Source of the DNA: Parapristionchus giblindavisi
Lineage: Eukaryota > Nematoda > Chromadorea > Rhabditida > Diplogasteridae
Reading direction: 5' to 3'
NCBI GenBank assembly: GCA_943737045.1
Contig: CALSFV010000016.1
Location: 434,001-498,000 of the forward strand
DNA length: 64,000 nucleotides
Position numbers and translations under genes: made by a program. Every line of letters starts with the position of its first letter. The stretch's first letter is position 1. Below the pieces are notes generated by a model, which saw only the letters and a list, made by a program, of their open reading frames with translations, did not search any database and had not been told where the DNA came from. Shown here in pieces: positions 41,219 to 53,929 of this stretch.

Positions 41219-41669
41219 GTCATTTTTCATGTTGCTCGTGTTCTATTAAAGTCGTTTATTCTCAAGATACAAGCGATCCTAGATAGTGGGGGAAAACGAT
41301 GATTCGTGATTTGGATCTCTTGTATCTTGAGAACAAACTGTTGAGATAATGAGAGTGAGATGATCCGTTAGAAAGGATGTTAGAGAGTTATTCTCCCTTC
41401 GCACCTTATTTCATTGTCACTATCCAACACTTTCACTTTCGATCCGTTGTTCTCATGCTTCTTACATAAGCAACTATTGTTCATGCTTCCTATATAAACA
41501 ACCATTGTTCATACAACGGGACAGTCCCTCTCTCATACCATCAAGAGAGATGCTAATAAAGAGTTGCCGACAATAGTTCTACACATCAATACCTATACCA
41601 AAATAATAGACAACAGCATTTGGACACAAGAAAACAACTTTAATAGAACACGTTCACCATGAAAAATGA
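41219..41669. mobile_element. TIR element
   Basis: CATTTTTCATGTTGCTCGTG at the left pairs with the inverted CACGTTCACCATGAAAAATG at the right; TTCTATTAAAGT continues the arm. The interior repeats TTCATGCTTCctATATAA-type blocks. Confidence 0.6.
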
Positions 41670-41717
41670 AGTACTCCACAAGATCTTTAAAATGAACATA
41701 AATATGGAAAAGTGCCG

Positions 41718-41983
41718 CGAATCCGTTTTCAAACGTTGCCCAATCGAGCTCTGATTCGAAAAATCGATATTAAAATTCGCTAGTTTATTCGGAAATTCGT
41801 GAGGCTTCCTATATAAACCATCCCAATGCGTTCATAAACTCATCTATCAATTATCCAAACACCTTCTGCTGTAATTTAGTGGATATTGTAGGTAAGTTGT
41901 GAATTTTCAAATCAAATAGTCGAATTTCAAGATCGATTTTCTCGAATCTCAGCTCGATTAGGCAACGTTTGAAAACGTATTCG
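41718..41983. mobile_element. TIR element
   Basis: Arms of about 45 bp: CGAATCCGTTTTCAAACGTT and AACGTTTGAAAACGTATTCG, followed inward by GCCCAATCGAGCT / AGCTCGATTAGGC. Confidence 0.65.
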
Positions 41984-43010
41984 TAATCAGCATCGAAAAC
42001 TGATTCAGATAATTTATTCCCATGTCATATGGCCACCTTAAGTTGGGAGAGTTTCCTTGTCAGCAGTCAGCGATCTACAATTCTCTTGGTGAACAAAGTA
42101 TTTATGGATTTTTTAGTGACGACATGACGAAGGTGAGGAACTAAGTGAATTAAAGCTACCGCAATTGCTCGTGGGCAGTGCTATTGACTTGCGGGGATAG
42201 GGGAAAATAATGAGGGATATTCACGCTCTCTAACCCTTCCATGGGGGGTTAAGTCAGATGTTTTTATGTGAACAGCGACAACACATCAAAATACCCTCGA
42301 AGTGTCCCTGACTTTCTAACCAACATGATATAAGTTACACACAATTAAGTAAACAAAGTTAAATTAAATTGAAAGACATACTATAACAATGCACTTGAAT
42401 CTTGAAAAAAATGGGGGAGGGGAATGAGGACACTTTCCTATTCTTATCACTTGTATGCCACTTTTCACTTCGTTTGTTTTATTTTTGCAGATTTTAACAC
42501 CACTTTAGATCAGAAATGGTGTGTTGTTTTGATCGAGACATACGTGCATTTTCATTTTTCGAGATTTCACAACCAATGAACCAATAAAACAAACCCTTTA
42601 GGCCATTTAGTTCGATCCTGTTTCATGATGGAGTAATTGAAGACATTCACATTTTTGTCATGACGAAAGCTTTCAAGACGAAGAAAAATATCTGAAAATA
42701 ACTATTTAGAGTAAATTCAATATAAAGGAAACAGTGGCTTTAACGAATGATAAATAAATAAATAAATAATTTAATTAATTAATTTTTTAACCGTCCGAAA
42801 TTCTGAAGAATCTTCCGGTGTAGCTGTTTTTGAATTCTTCTAGTGTGTAAAATGCCACCTTATTGTTAAACATCTTAATTGGTAGGATTTTTTTCAACAA
42901 AATATATATATAAGATAAGAAGTCCGATAAGAAGAGATCGCATCGATATTCAAGCAATGATATAAGTTCAAATGGTAAGGTTCCAGAAATGATTGAAAGT
43001 GATTAAAACT
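41984..43010. other. intergenic, no gene seen
   Basis: AT-rich with an (AAAT)n-like run near 42750. No gene supported. Confidence 0.35.
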
Positions 43011-43014
43011 CTGG

Positions 43015-43870
43015 TAAAGAAGTACTGCAAGTACATTCAACACCTCACTTATTCTATTAGAAACACTGTTACAAGTTGGGAAATTATGAGGCGCCTGAGT
43101 AGAATTTATAGAAGAATGAAAAGAGACGGTTAAAACTCTATATGAAGGCGTGCCATCAGGAATCACTAGTCACATTCTTTCTTCTTTATTTTTCTTCGTT
43201 CCTTCCGTCCCTCAAATTCTTCTCTGCATCGTGATCAATCTGATTGTCTCCGTCTCTTCTGAATTGTATTATATTTCCCGTGTCACTCACTCCCTATTCG
43301 TCTCTTACCTATAATCCCTATCAGTTGTGCAAGTGATCAAAACATATTTCATATGATAGGACACCATGAATGATTCCTCACCAACATCACTTTCTTGTCA
43401 ACGTGACATCAACCAATGTTATTCATTCATGACTGATTAGGACAAAATTAAATATTTTGTTTTTCTTTTAAAAGCTTCATTTAGGAAAGGAGTAGCCTTT
43501 TGTGGTTATTTCCTGCTTATCAGTTGCGTTACTTCTGCTCCGTTCTTACAGGATTCTCTTTTCTGATCGCTATTTAGGAAGTTTCAAAGTGCAGCGGATC
43601 TGCTATTTTAGAAAACAGCCAAATACCCTATTCAGAATCTTTCCGTCCTCGTCCGCGTCCCCATCGTCGCCATTCCGCTTTCGTTCAGTGTTAGTTAAGA
43701 CCTCAAAGGCGTAATTATCCCTTTTTCCAATATTCGACCGTAGTCCCCCTAACTGCCACTGTACCCGAAATCTTCACTGTTGTACCGACCAACATCCATC
43801 AATCACTTTATGTCACCCTATTGTACTGTTACTTATAATATGATGGAATAAAATAATAATAAGAATAAGA
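43015..43870 (+). repeat. duplicated segment ending in a LINE 3' tail
   Basis: Blocks along this stretch recur in the same order at 55690-56720 (TTGGGAAATTA, CTCAAATTCTTCTC, TTTCATATGATA, TTTTGTGGTTATTTC). The 43625-43870 part is a LINE 3' end: CCGTCCTCGTC, CTGCCACTGTACCC, then ATGATGGAATAAA and an (AATAAT)-rich tail. Confidence 0.6.
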
Positions 43871-45045
43871 ATAATACAGAAGTGAAAACCTTCACACTAA
43901 TATGACTAATATGTCATTTAGTCGCAACCAATGGTTGCTATGAAATAGAGGTCTTGTATTGGGCTCTGTTCTGGTTAATTGGTCCCAACCGAATAGATTG
44001 GTCCCAAGAAAATGGATTGGACCCAGCTTCTTGAAACTAGATGCTTTTTCGAAGCAAGCAATCGTGTACTGAATTGTCCATTCTTTATACTTTAATGATT
44101 ATTTAAAGATTTTATTTTTTCGTGAATATGATGTAACTAATGAAATGATACGCGAAAAATGAAATATTCAGGTTGCGCCGGAGTTCGTTCGGGTTGCACA
44201 GGGTTTTGTCCGGGTTGCAGTGGGCCTCGTTCGGGTTGCAGTGGGTTTATTTCGCACGTTAGTTCAAAATGCGAGAGAGATGGAAATAGCGGGGGAAAAG
44301 AAATGCTGGTGCGACTTTTACCATCAGCGTGGTGCGCTGTTTGGTGTGTTTTCACAATCTTATAATAATGAGACGATAGTTCATTAGACAGAACGGCGCA
44401 CCTCAGACGGGTTTGATGGCGCGGCGGAGAGTGCGACAGAGAGAATTATTTGATGCCATCTCGCACGCACACCCTCTCTAATGAAGCCCACTAAACCCGT
44501 CTGGCATCCGCCTCGCCCTCTTTATTAAGTTGGAAAATGTGATTCGCCCTTCCTTCATTGTTGCCACACAATTACAGAGGCTGAACTAACAATAACGAGT
44601 TCGAATTGCAGGATTCGGGCGCATAACCTGTTGAAGCTTTCCAGTGGGCTTTGCTGTGGATTGGCAGGAAGAGCAGGCGAAGATGCAGCGTTGTCATCGG
44701 AGTTATCATCATCCGTGTTATCAGAATCAGATGACGGTGCAGCGGCAACAGGGGCGACCGGGAAGGAGGCGACTGGGACTGCGTGGGCAGGGACGGGAGC
44801 GGTTTTCAGGGGGCTACGCTGGAAACGTGAGTCACCCGAGTAGATTCTCCACTGTAGAGGTTTATTTCGTAGGAAGCCAATCAATCCTCCAATCATAGAC
44901 AACCCTCCAATCTGTGCTATGAAACTCCGAAACTCCGTAGTAAGCTTTCAGGCTTCGCTTCAGTGCTCCCCACGATTTAAAACACTTTCACCTTACACAA
45001 TAGAAATATTCGACTGGAGATGAGTAAAGTCGATTGTTGATCCTG

Positions 45046-45230
45046 CTCTGGTATTTCATAACTTAAAGTCTACTTACACTTTCACTTTAAGTAGACTTGT
45101 AAGTCCACTTCAAGTGAAACGCAAGTCTACTTAAAGTGAAAAAGTGACGTCACTCACTTGAAGTTTACTTAAAGTAAACTTAATGTCAGTGACGTATTTT
45201 AAGTAGACTTTAAGTTTTGAAATACCAGAG
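45046..45230. mobile_element. small palindromic MITE
   Basis: CTCTGGTATTTCATAACTTA and TAAGTTTTGAAATACCAGAG ends, with further AAGTAGACTT palindromes inside; essentially one long hairpin. Confidence 0.75.
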
Positions 45231-45277
45231 TGTGAAAGCAAGCATCTAGACGGACCAATCAATTTTCATGGGACCTA

Positions 45278-46719
45278 CAGTAGCAGCCAAAAGTCTTCGT
45301 CAAAAACTTTGCATTGTCATAACTTTTGACTCAGAAGAGCGATCGGGCTCATGTTTTGGCAGGATACTATAGTACTAGTGCGCATCATATCCTACTCCCG
45401 TTGTTACTATTCGTCGTCGTATTACTGTGTAGCGATCCTGGATCCCCTCTGTAAATACTCAGCAGTGATTATTTCCTCAGCGGGATTTTTCTGAGACTTG
45501 TTGTTAACAGTGTATGAATAACATTTACTGAGGAGTAGAATCCGCTATACCATCCATTCGAGCTAATTCATTCCATTGAGAAAATCGAAATTTTCGACAT
45601 CCCTGAAAATGAGTTAAAATGTCATAACTCTGTGATCAGTGAAGCTGCAGGGTCCAAACTTGGCAGAGGTCATACCCCATGAGTGATACAAAACTTGACC
45701 GAGTATGAGCCCGATCGGTTGAATTTTGAGAAATTTCAAAATTTTATTTTTCTCATTTTCGAGATGCAGGAAGTACCTGCTCAGGTCAATTTCTATTCTA
45801 CTTAACAGTTTGATGTCTTCTATGTATAGTAGACGACATTTTACTAGCGTTTCATGAAATTTAGAGTTTTTCGACAGAAGTTATAATTGGAGAAATGAGG
45901 TCGAAAATAGTTAGGACACTATTTTTTCAGGAAGTTTAAAAAATGAAAACAAGTTTTTGTGGGACTAAAAGAGCATCGATAGCCATTATATTATAGGTAT
46001 CATCTTCTATCATCATGATAATTGTTATGGCAAAATCCGAGCCTTATCGGACAAATTCTGCGAATTTTGAAAAAAAATGAAAAAAAAAAAAAAAAAGTTG
46101 AAAAAATCCAAGCAATTTTCTACCTTATTTCTCCAATTATAAATTTCATGAAACGCTATTAAAATGTCGTCTACTATACATAGAAGACATCTAACTGTTA
46201 TAGAAATTGACCTGAGCAGGTACTTCCTGAATCTCGAAAAATGAGAAAAATAAAATTTTGAAATTTCTCAAAATTCAACCGATCGGGCTCATACTCGGTC
46301 AAGTTTTGTATCACTCATGGGGTATGACCTCTGCCAAGTTTGGACCCTGCAGCTTCACTGATCACAGAGTTATGACATTTTAACTCATTTTCAGGGATGT
46401 CGAAAATTTCGATTTTCTCAATGGAATGAATTAGCTCGAATGGATGGTATAGCGGATTCTACTCCTCAGTAAATGTTATTCATACACTGTTAACAACAAG
46501 TCTCAGAAAAATCCCGCTGAGGAAATAATCACTGCTGAGTAAGTACAGAGGGGATCCAGGATCGCTACACAGTAATACGACGACGAATAATAACAACGGG
46601 AGTAGGATATGATGCGCACTAGTACTATAGTATCCTGCCAAAACATGAGCCCGATCGCTCTTCTGAGTCAAAAGTTATGACAATGCAAAGTTTTTGACGA
46701 AGACTTTTGGCTGCTACTG
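45278..46719. mobile_element. foldback element with Tc1-like ends
   Basis: 1442 bp, arms of at least 600 bp starting CAGTAGCAGCCAAAAGTCTT, flanked by TA at 45276-45277 and 46720-46721, with a poly-A-rich loop near 46075-46100. It lies in the subterminal repeat zone of the hAT-like element. Confidence 0.92.
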
Positions 46720-47153
46720 TATCTATTGTCTACGGACCTATCTATTTTCTTGGGACCAATCTTTGCTTTTATGAAAGTTTTGGGACCAATCTATTTTCTA
46801 CTGACCAATCAATTTTCATGAGACCAATCTATTTTCATGGGACCAATCTATTTTCTTGGGACCAATCTTTTCGTTTGGGACCAATTAACCAGAACAGAGC
46901 CTTGTATTGTAGCATTCTTCTGCCTTTCTGTCTGTGGTGATTTCGGTTCGAATAATCTCCCCGTTCCACTCTGACCTATTCCATCAACAGACAAGGATCA
47001 ACAGTCGAATCCCCTCCTAGAAGGCTTTGGAATGCCTGGAGGTGTATTTCCAGCAGTCAAGCAGGCATAATGGACGATACCGGAACGTTTTCATGGGTTT
47101 TCTACTCCAATCAACAAGTTCAAGTTCGATCGTTTCTCAAATGGAGAAAAATA

Positions 47154-48717
47154 CAGTACCGTGCAAAAGTATACCAAAAGTACATTTTCAATGTAACTTT
47201 GCGTATACGCAACCAATCAGCGTAATTTTTTGATATGTTCTGCACACAGGTCTTACCATAGTACATATTGTGTAAGAAAAATAGCGGTATTTCTCAAAAA
47301 TCAGAAAATTCATGACTTTTCTGATTTCGTTGATCTTCACTTTTTGAACTATTATTTTGGCTTATTTTTTTACTTGTTTGCATTGTGCTGAAAAATTGTT
47401 TTGTGTATTCAGGAGATAGGGCGGCTAAATAAATCTAATTGTAAGAAACTCAGTCGATCGGATCGACAAACCATTGCTAGACGCCGGGCCATGGTCATGA
47501 AGTTGATCGACCTGGGTGACAATGAGCAGTAAAAGACGGACATAGGGACGATCTCCTGCTCTGCGAATCGTCCGATTCGGACACAAAACTCTGGAAGGTC
47601 TCCCCCGACGAGTTCGAAGATTGGCACATTCGTCACAATGAACAACAAGGCTAATAGCCGAAAATACGGGGTCCGGGAACGAAAGCAAAGATTGCTTCGG
47701 GTAGTTTTCCTCTCGGAATACTCATCCCAAGGCATGTTATAGCACCCATACGGCTGCATCACCTTCGCCTGGACCTCTATGAACTCCTCCTTCCTCATAA
47801 AACCCTCAGCACTATGCAGAGGGCCGACATCACCCTCACTCATGGAATGCTCCCCACATTATCACAGAGCCAGCCCCATATTGCATAGTGAGAATGTGGC
47901 ACTTTTCATCGAATCTTGACCCTATAGAGCGCCTCACATGGATAATTCCGTCCATTCCAAACATCAGAAACATGCTCTCGCCCGACTATGGTACCAAGAT
48001 GAAAAGTGCCATGAAGCACGGGGGCTAGTTCCGTTATGATGTGGGAAGCATTTCATGCGGCCCATATCGGCCCGTTGCATAGGGCTGAGGCCATTATGAC
48101 AAAGGAGGAGTTCATAGATGTCCAGACGAAGGTAACGCAGTCGTATGGGAGCACTAAACTGCCTCTGTGATTAGTATTCCAAGGGGAAAACGACCAAAAG
48201 CAATCTTTTTTGCGCGCGTTCCCGGGGTCCTGATTTTCAGGGGTAAGCCTTGCTGATCCTTGTGATGAATCTGCCGATCTTCTAACTCGTCGGGGAGGCC
48301 TTCCGGAGCTTTTGTCTGAATTGGACGATTTGCAGAGCAGGAGATCGTCTCCGTCTTGTACTGCTTAGCCAGGTTCTTCATGCCCATGGTCCGGCGTCTA
48401 GTAATGGCTTGTCGATCCGATCGACTGAGTTTCTTAGAGTTCTTTGGCCGACCTATTTCCTGAAAGCATAAAACAATTTTTCAGCGCAATGCAAACAAGT
48501 AAAAAATAATCAAAAATAACAGTTCAAAAAGTGAAAATCGACGAAATCAGAAAATTTATGAAATTTTTCTGATTTTTTAAAAACGTCTCTCTTTTCCTTA
48601 CATAATACGATGGTAAGACCAGTGCGCACAACATATCAGAAAATTACGCAGATTGGTTGCATATAAGCAAAGTTACATTGAAAAATGTACTTTTTGGTAT
48701 ACTTTTGCACGGTACTG
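47154..48717. mobile_element. foldback with transposase-derived arms
   Basis: 1564 bp, TA-flanked, ends CAGTACCGTGCAAAAGTATA. The arms (~750 bp each) are mirror copies. Each carries, after an apparent TTTCAG acceptor, a frame starting EIGR followed by KKLSRSDRQ(A/T)IxRRR, like the N-terminal DNA-binding start of a Tc1/mariner-type transposase. The right arm stays open longer (to about 48154). No catalytic domain is present. Confidence 0.85.
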
Positions 48718-48810
48718 TATCTCTCAGAGACGGAAGATTAAGAACTTACAAGAAAATTCCCCCTGCCCCTGACTTACTCTTCTGCACTTAGTGCTGATAA
48801 AATAAATGTA

Positions 48811-49750
48811 TTGTATCGTACATGAAAAAATAATTGTATCATGAACGGTGTGAATGGATCTGAACGGATCAGGCCGATCAAACGGGATTGTGAGCAATTC
48901 GGCCATTTTCGTTATTTTTCTTTCTTTTCATAGTTTTTATCTCTTTCGAATCTACTATATCAAAAGAAACCAGGCCAAAATATTGCCATTTAACAAAAAT
49001 AATCATTTTCATGATGAATAAATTGTACCGATTATACGCTGAATAAATTGGTCAATTTTGGTTCATTGGAGCAATTTGTTCATTATGAAAATGATGATTC
49101 TTGTTAAAGGGACCGGGAAACGAAAAACAAGTTGATCTCATATAAAAGAGCTTGAAATTCTGTTTCGAAATATATAAATCTTATTTCATAAGAACTCTCG
49201 GTTAAGAAGAGCAGCGCAGTCAAAAAACTACAGTCTGCTCCAGAGAGCGGGAGACTTTTCCAAATTGCTACACCAACTCTTTGGGGATGACTTGAAATTG
49301 AATTTTTTTATGATAATTCTATCCGCAGTGGAGAATTACGGATAATAGAAGTCAATAATGGGCATTTTTGAGCCTTTCGATGGAGTTAGCATACTGTAGT
49401 TCGGAAACCTCGCCCGTGGTGTGGAGCAAGCTACAGTAATCCAACTTCTTACAAGAGCGTCGTTTCAAACTTTAAAATACATATTTCTGATCAGTTTTTT
49501 GAGCTTATCAACATGAGATCAACCATTTTAACTATTTCGAATAGAAAGTTTTGGATGCCAGCTGCCTTTAAAATGCAATATTTTGGCCTGATTTCTTTTG
49601 ATATAGTAGATTCAAAAGAGATAAAAACAATGAAAAGAAAAAAAAATAACGAAAATGGCCGAATCACTCACAATCCCGTTTGATCGGCCTGATCCGTTCA
49701 GATCCATTCACACCGTTCATGATACAATTATTTTTACATGTACCATATTG
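48811..49750. mobile_element. foldback/TIR element
   Basis: Arms of about 230 bp with imperfect ends (TTGTATCGTACATG.. / ..CATGTACCATATTG), flanked by TA. The inner arms include TGAACGGTGTGAATGGATCT and its inverted copy. The loop contains the dispersed repeat also at 40900-41145. Confidence 0.75.
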
Positions 49751-49752
49751 TA

Positions 49753-50560
49753 ATCAGTGACCCTATGCACAGACGTTTTCCATGGAATTCTTTTATTTTT
49801 TAAATCAGTTTTTCAGTAAAATATTTTCCGGTTGACTGTGCATTAGGGTGGCGAGAGTAACTCACGTCCGCCCCCACTGGCAGTTTTGCGTGGTTATTCG
49901 CGAATCGCGATAGAGGCATTTACGATGCCCTCTCTCGGTGGTTAGCCATTAGATGAGCCGTGAATATGGAATATTCGCAAAAAGCGCGGGTCGAAAGTGA
50001 GTCGAACGATTTCTCAACTCTCCCTTCACCAAATTCAATAATTATAATTTTTGAACAGCTAGCACCAGCTCAACTTGTGATTTAACACGTAAGATTCTGT
50101 GTGAGACCAGATTGGAAGAGAAACTTTATAATTCAGACGCTTCGAGGACTATTTCCTCATCATCAGTGAGATTTGGATTACGTACAATGTACAATGTGAA
50201 AGTATGAAAATCAACGACTTGCCTAGAAAACACAACCGAATAGAAAATAGATACACAGGAAGGAATTAATGTAAGAGACTATGGACGCTAAGGTTGAATG
50301 AATCAATGAATGGTTGGGTCAGATAGAAGGGGTGAAAGATAGAGATAGAGGGGTCAGGGAAGAGAGCATGATCAAAGTTTAGTAAGGACAATTGTGAGAA
50401 TTCAATGGACAATTCAGTACGATAGTTTAATGTTGGGTTTTGTGATTGGATGAGTAAGGCTTCAGACACTTTACGTCTTATGATGTTAGGTTCTCTATGT
50501 ATAATATTTTGTTATTAATGTAATGAAAATTATCCTTGCAATGCTAGAAATACAAGCAGG
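49753..50560. other. unassigned, no gene seen
   Basis: No domain-bearing frame. Contains degenerate repeat material only. Confidence 0.35.
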
Positions 50561-50564
50561 CGTT

Positions 50565-50715
50565 ATCACTACGCGACAGTGAACTGATTCAATTACACTA
50601 ACACATCATGCTTGTATTCCTTGATAAATTCTGTAAATTAACTGATTGTGAGAAGATCGGCTTGATTGCTTTTCTGGATCAAAAATTTTTTTTTAAAAAA
50701 TAAAAATTGTCTATA
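50565..50715. repeat. decayed arm of the 16480-17914 foldback family
   Basis: GATAAATTCTGTA and GCTTGATTGCTTTTCTGGAT blocks match 17815-17870 in the same order; the end sequence is lost. Confidence 0.65.
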
Positions 50716-50904
50716 ACTTGATTGAACGTGGCTGAAATGCTGCTAAAGAAGTACTGCAGGTACATTCGACACACAGATATCACTCTCTTCTAGTAAATGA
50801 AACCTCAAAAGTATGTCATTTTACATTACATTAAAACAACTTTATCAGCATTGGGATGTTATTTTAGCTGGGTCGCCATTAGGGTTCTCCATCGAGTCCG
50901 ATCG

Positions 50905-51345
50905 TGTCTTGCTATTTGCATGAATTGAATTCAACTCTCCATCTCATTGCCGGCTTTCCACGCTTCCTTTTTCCACGCGGAGTCCATTCGAGCACTTTTA
51001 GACTCCATCGATCACAACACGATTTCGAGAGCCCCTCGACCCACATCCATTTCCGAATCACCGCCTTTCCCACCACGTCCTTTAGTCTCGTCATGCCACG
51101 CATACGCTCGCTCGAAATATGATCAAGCACGGTGACGCCAAGTATCTTTCGTTCGAGTCTGCGCTGAGCAACGGAGAGTGTGTTTTTGTTGTCTAGTAAG
51201 ATACCATGTTTCGGCGTCATATTGGAATGCGGGGAGAACAACTCCATCAAATAGCCGTTTCTTCAAATACATAGGAACCCCCTTTTTTCGGAAAAATTCC
51301 GCATATTTGTAGAATGCCTAGTTCGCGCTTCTAATCCTTCTATGA

Positions 51346-51377
<32 letters not shown>

Positions 51378-51760
51378 TACTTTATGCGGTGCGAAAGTAA
51401 AGTATAATTTCTGATCAAATATTTGATAGGTAGTGGAGTACGTTCACCCGTAAATCTCCCATCTCCAAGTGTGATTTCCTGCCCCAGATATACAACCTTT
51501 TCCTTTACCTTTACCTTCTCTCCTCCAACAACCACTGGTCTACCATTGGGGTTATTTGTGAGAGACTCCGTTTTTGTACCATTTAACCGCAGCTTTACCT
51601 TTAACAACTCTTTTTCGAGTTCCCGCACCATGGATTGAATTTGGCGCGAGTCGTGAGAAATAAGGACGCAGTCATCAGCATACAAAAGGTGTGATAAGTA
51701 CTCCCCATCAATCCGTATTCCCTTCCTAGCCCAGTTTACTCCTTTGAAAACTGCATCAAG
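50905..51760 (-). pseudogene. RTE-type LINE reverse transcriptase remnant
   Basis: Minus-strand pieces include FDAVFKGVNWARKGIRIDGE, LLYADDCVLIS (catalytic YADD box), KVVYLGQEITL, then after frameshifts ERKILGV, KWMWVEGL and GKRKRGKPAMRW, in the order seen in RTE-clade proteins. A (TAA)n run at 51349-51376 interrupts it. Confidence 0.8.
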
Positions 51761-51777
51761 TACCGAAACTATTTACT

Positions 51778-51803
51778 GTACTAAGTACTAAGTACTAAGT
51801 ACT
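51778..51803. repeat. tandem GTACTAA repeat
   Basis: Three to four copies of a 7-bp unit abut the 5' break of the LINE fragment that follows; possibly an insertion junction. Confidence 0.75.
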
Positions 51804-53219
51804 GATTTGTGGAAAATAGCCCTCGTTAAGCCAATCCCTAAGAAAGGCAATGATAATTCCATTTCAAATTTTCGCCCTATCTCCTTGACTGCCACTTCGT
51901 CGAAAATTTTTGAGAAAATATTAATTGATAGTATTGTAGAATATCTCGAGCTAAACCATCTTTTTGATCCCTATCAAGCGCTTTTTAGAAGCCATAGGTC
52001 CACTTCAACCCAACTTTGTGAAACATATTCAAATTATGTGAAATATCGTTCCTGTAAGCTCTCGATAGACACTGTATTCTTTGATTATCAGAAGGCTTTT
52101 GATTCTATTGATCATCGTTTATTATTGTATAAGCTGTCCAACTTAGGTTTTTCTGACCATATTGTTTCTTGGTTCCGTTCGTATTTATATGGTCGCACTC
52201 AATCGATTGTTATTGATAATGTTCATTCTCCTCCATCTGCTGTTATTTCTGGTGTCCCTCAAGGTTCCAGTATTGGCCCACTCCTCTTTATTCTTTATAT
52301 CAATGATATTTCATCTATCATTCCTCCATCTATTAAGTACGGTATTTATGCTGATGATGTCAAAATTTATGGCCCTGTCCCTAAATGTACTGTAGATATT
52401 CAGATTGCAATTGATTGTATTTCTGAATGGAGCAGTCTATGGAATATGACCCTATCACCTTCTAAATGCTCCGTTATGCATTTTGGCCCACTTAAGAATA
52501 GAACCACCTATATCCTTAACGGTCATCCCTTATCTACCAGTTCAATTATTAAGGACTTAGGTGTTTTCATGACCCCTAATCTTACCTTTAACCATCACAT
52601 TTCTGTAATCTCTAATAAGGCCCGTACCATGATTAATATGATGTTCAAATCCATCTATTCTAACTCACCTCAATTATTCGTCAAAGCATATTGTGTTTAT
52701 ATTCGTCCCCTCCTTGAATCGTCGCCTATCATTTTCAATCCTACCTCCAAATTATTGACCAATACTCTTGAAGATGTCCAGAGAAATTTTTCTCGTAGGC
52801 TGTTTTTCCGTTGCAAATTGCCCATATCCAATCATTTCGATAGAAATTTTTACCTGAATCTGCCGACCCTTGAATATCGACGATTTATTAGAGATTTGCA
52901 ATTTATCCATAGTACCATTCATGGCCATTACGAGTACGACTATTCAAACCTTTTTGTTGTATCTCCTCTTAACCGCGATCACAGATTCTCCCATCCTTAC
53001 CGTATATATCTCCCTTATCGTATTAATTCTACATTATCTACCTGTGCATCTAGAGCAATAGATATATGGAACTCTTTACCCATCGAATTAGTTAAATCCC
53101 CACCATCCCCTTTCCGTGCAGGGCTAGTTAAGATCTCCCCAGACATAATTATACCTAGGGGCCGCAAGCTCCGCCCACTTTGTGTGCACCCAAAATCGGC
53201 GGAAAAACGAGACGAGTAA
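51804..53219 (+). pseudogene. 5'-truncated CR1/Jockey-like LINE reverse transcriptase
   Basis: One open frame of about 470 codons, beginning inside the protein (TTG TGG AAA). Motifs in order: NFRPISLT, DYQKAFDSIDH, SGVPQGSSIGPLLF, IYADDVKIYG (catalytic Asp pair), KDLGV, and a C-terminal IWNSLPIELV. The endonuclease is missing. From about 53150 the frame (RGRKLRPL...) departs from the LINE 3' end seen at 43625, 56560 and 60850, so the 3' end is also replaced. The frame has no stops, so the insertion may be fairly young. Confidence 0.85.
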
Positions 53220-53929
53220 AGCACAAGCTTAATTCTGAACGTCATGACTTGTGTTTGGGCTCATTTTGTAGCTATCAATGAGCTCTATTAAATGAACCCC
53301 GGCCGAGAGTGGTGTGTTGAGCTTAATTAGGTCAAAATCGCAAAACAAAATCACGAAAGTGCGATTTCGTGTTGTTCTAGCTATCACAGCATGCTCGGCC
53401 GAGTCTAATTCGATTTCAGTACCCATAAAAGTAACAACTAGGCAAAATTCAAACTCAATATCTCAACCCATGAATTGTGCTTTGCTTTTGAAAATTTCAT
53501 GAAAAATATTACAAATAAATCGTTCCGAACCCTCTATTGTACATGTTCAGCCTTACCTTTTCCCGGTCACGAATTTTACGGCTACAGTCGTTTTTTGAGT
53601 AAATATTTTAAATCGTTATATTTTTATTTATTTATGTTGTTTACGTAAGTAATATCATCAAACAAATGGTCTATTCTATTGTCTTTATATCGCTCCTCTC
53701 ATTTTGCTCAGTTGCCGCCATATAGTCGTTATAGTTCTCTTTAAATTGGCGAATTACATTTACTTTGCTCGAATTGCACCGTTCGACTTTGATTCTCTTC
53801 TGAATAGGAGTCTTTCTTCACTTTTCTGTCAGCATTGTGTGCCTCGGCGTTCTCCACTTTCATTTTCGACTTTTGATCGCGCATTTGAGTGTTTTGCGTT
53901 GATTCTACCTGTGTACTTCTAGGACCTGC

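Larger units (their letters stand above)
43962..46901. mobile_element. hAT-like non-autonomous element with nested insertions
   Basis: Inverted ends GGCTCTGTTCTGGTTAATTG are flanked by the exact 8-bp repeat TTGTATTG at 43954-43961 and 46902-46909, the target-duplication length of hAT elements. Subterminal TTGGTCCCA/AAAATAGAT motifs recur several times near both ends (about seven on the right). A degenerate GTTCGGGTTGCAG repeat lies at 44170-44250. A foldback (45278-46719) and a small MITE (45046-45230) are nested. No transposase is recognised. Confidence 0.8.

Noticed and set aside
44555..44902. 115-codon Ala/Pro/Ser/Asp minus-strand frame
   Set aside because: Lies in the hAT-like element interior, with equally long frames on the plus strand and no domain; GC-rich composition probably explains it.
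47409..47843. 144-codon minus-strand frame
   Set aside because: Antisense of the left foldback arm; the transposase-like reading is on the other strand.
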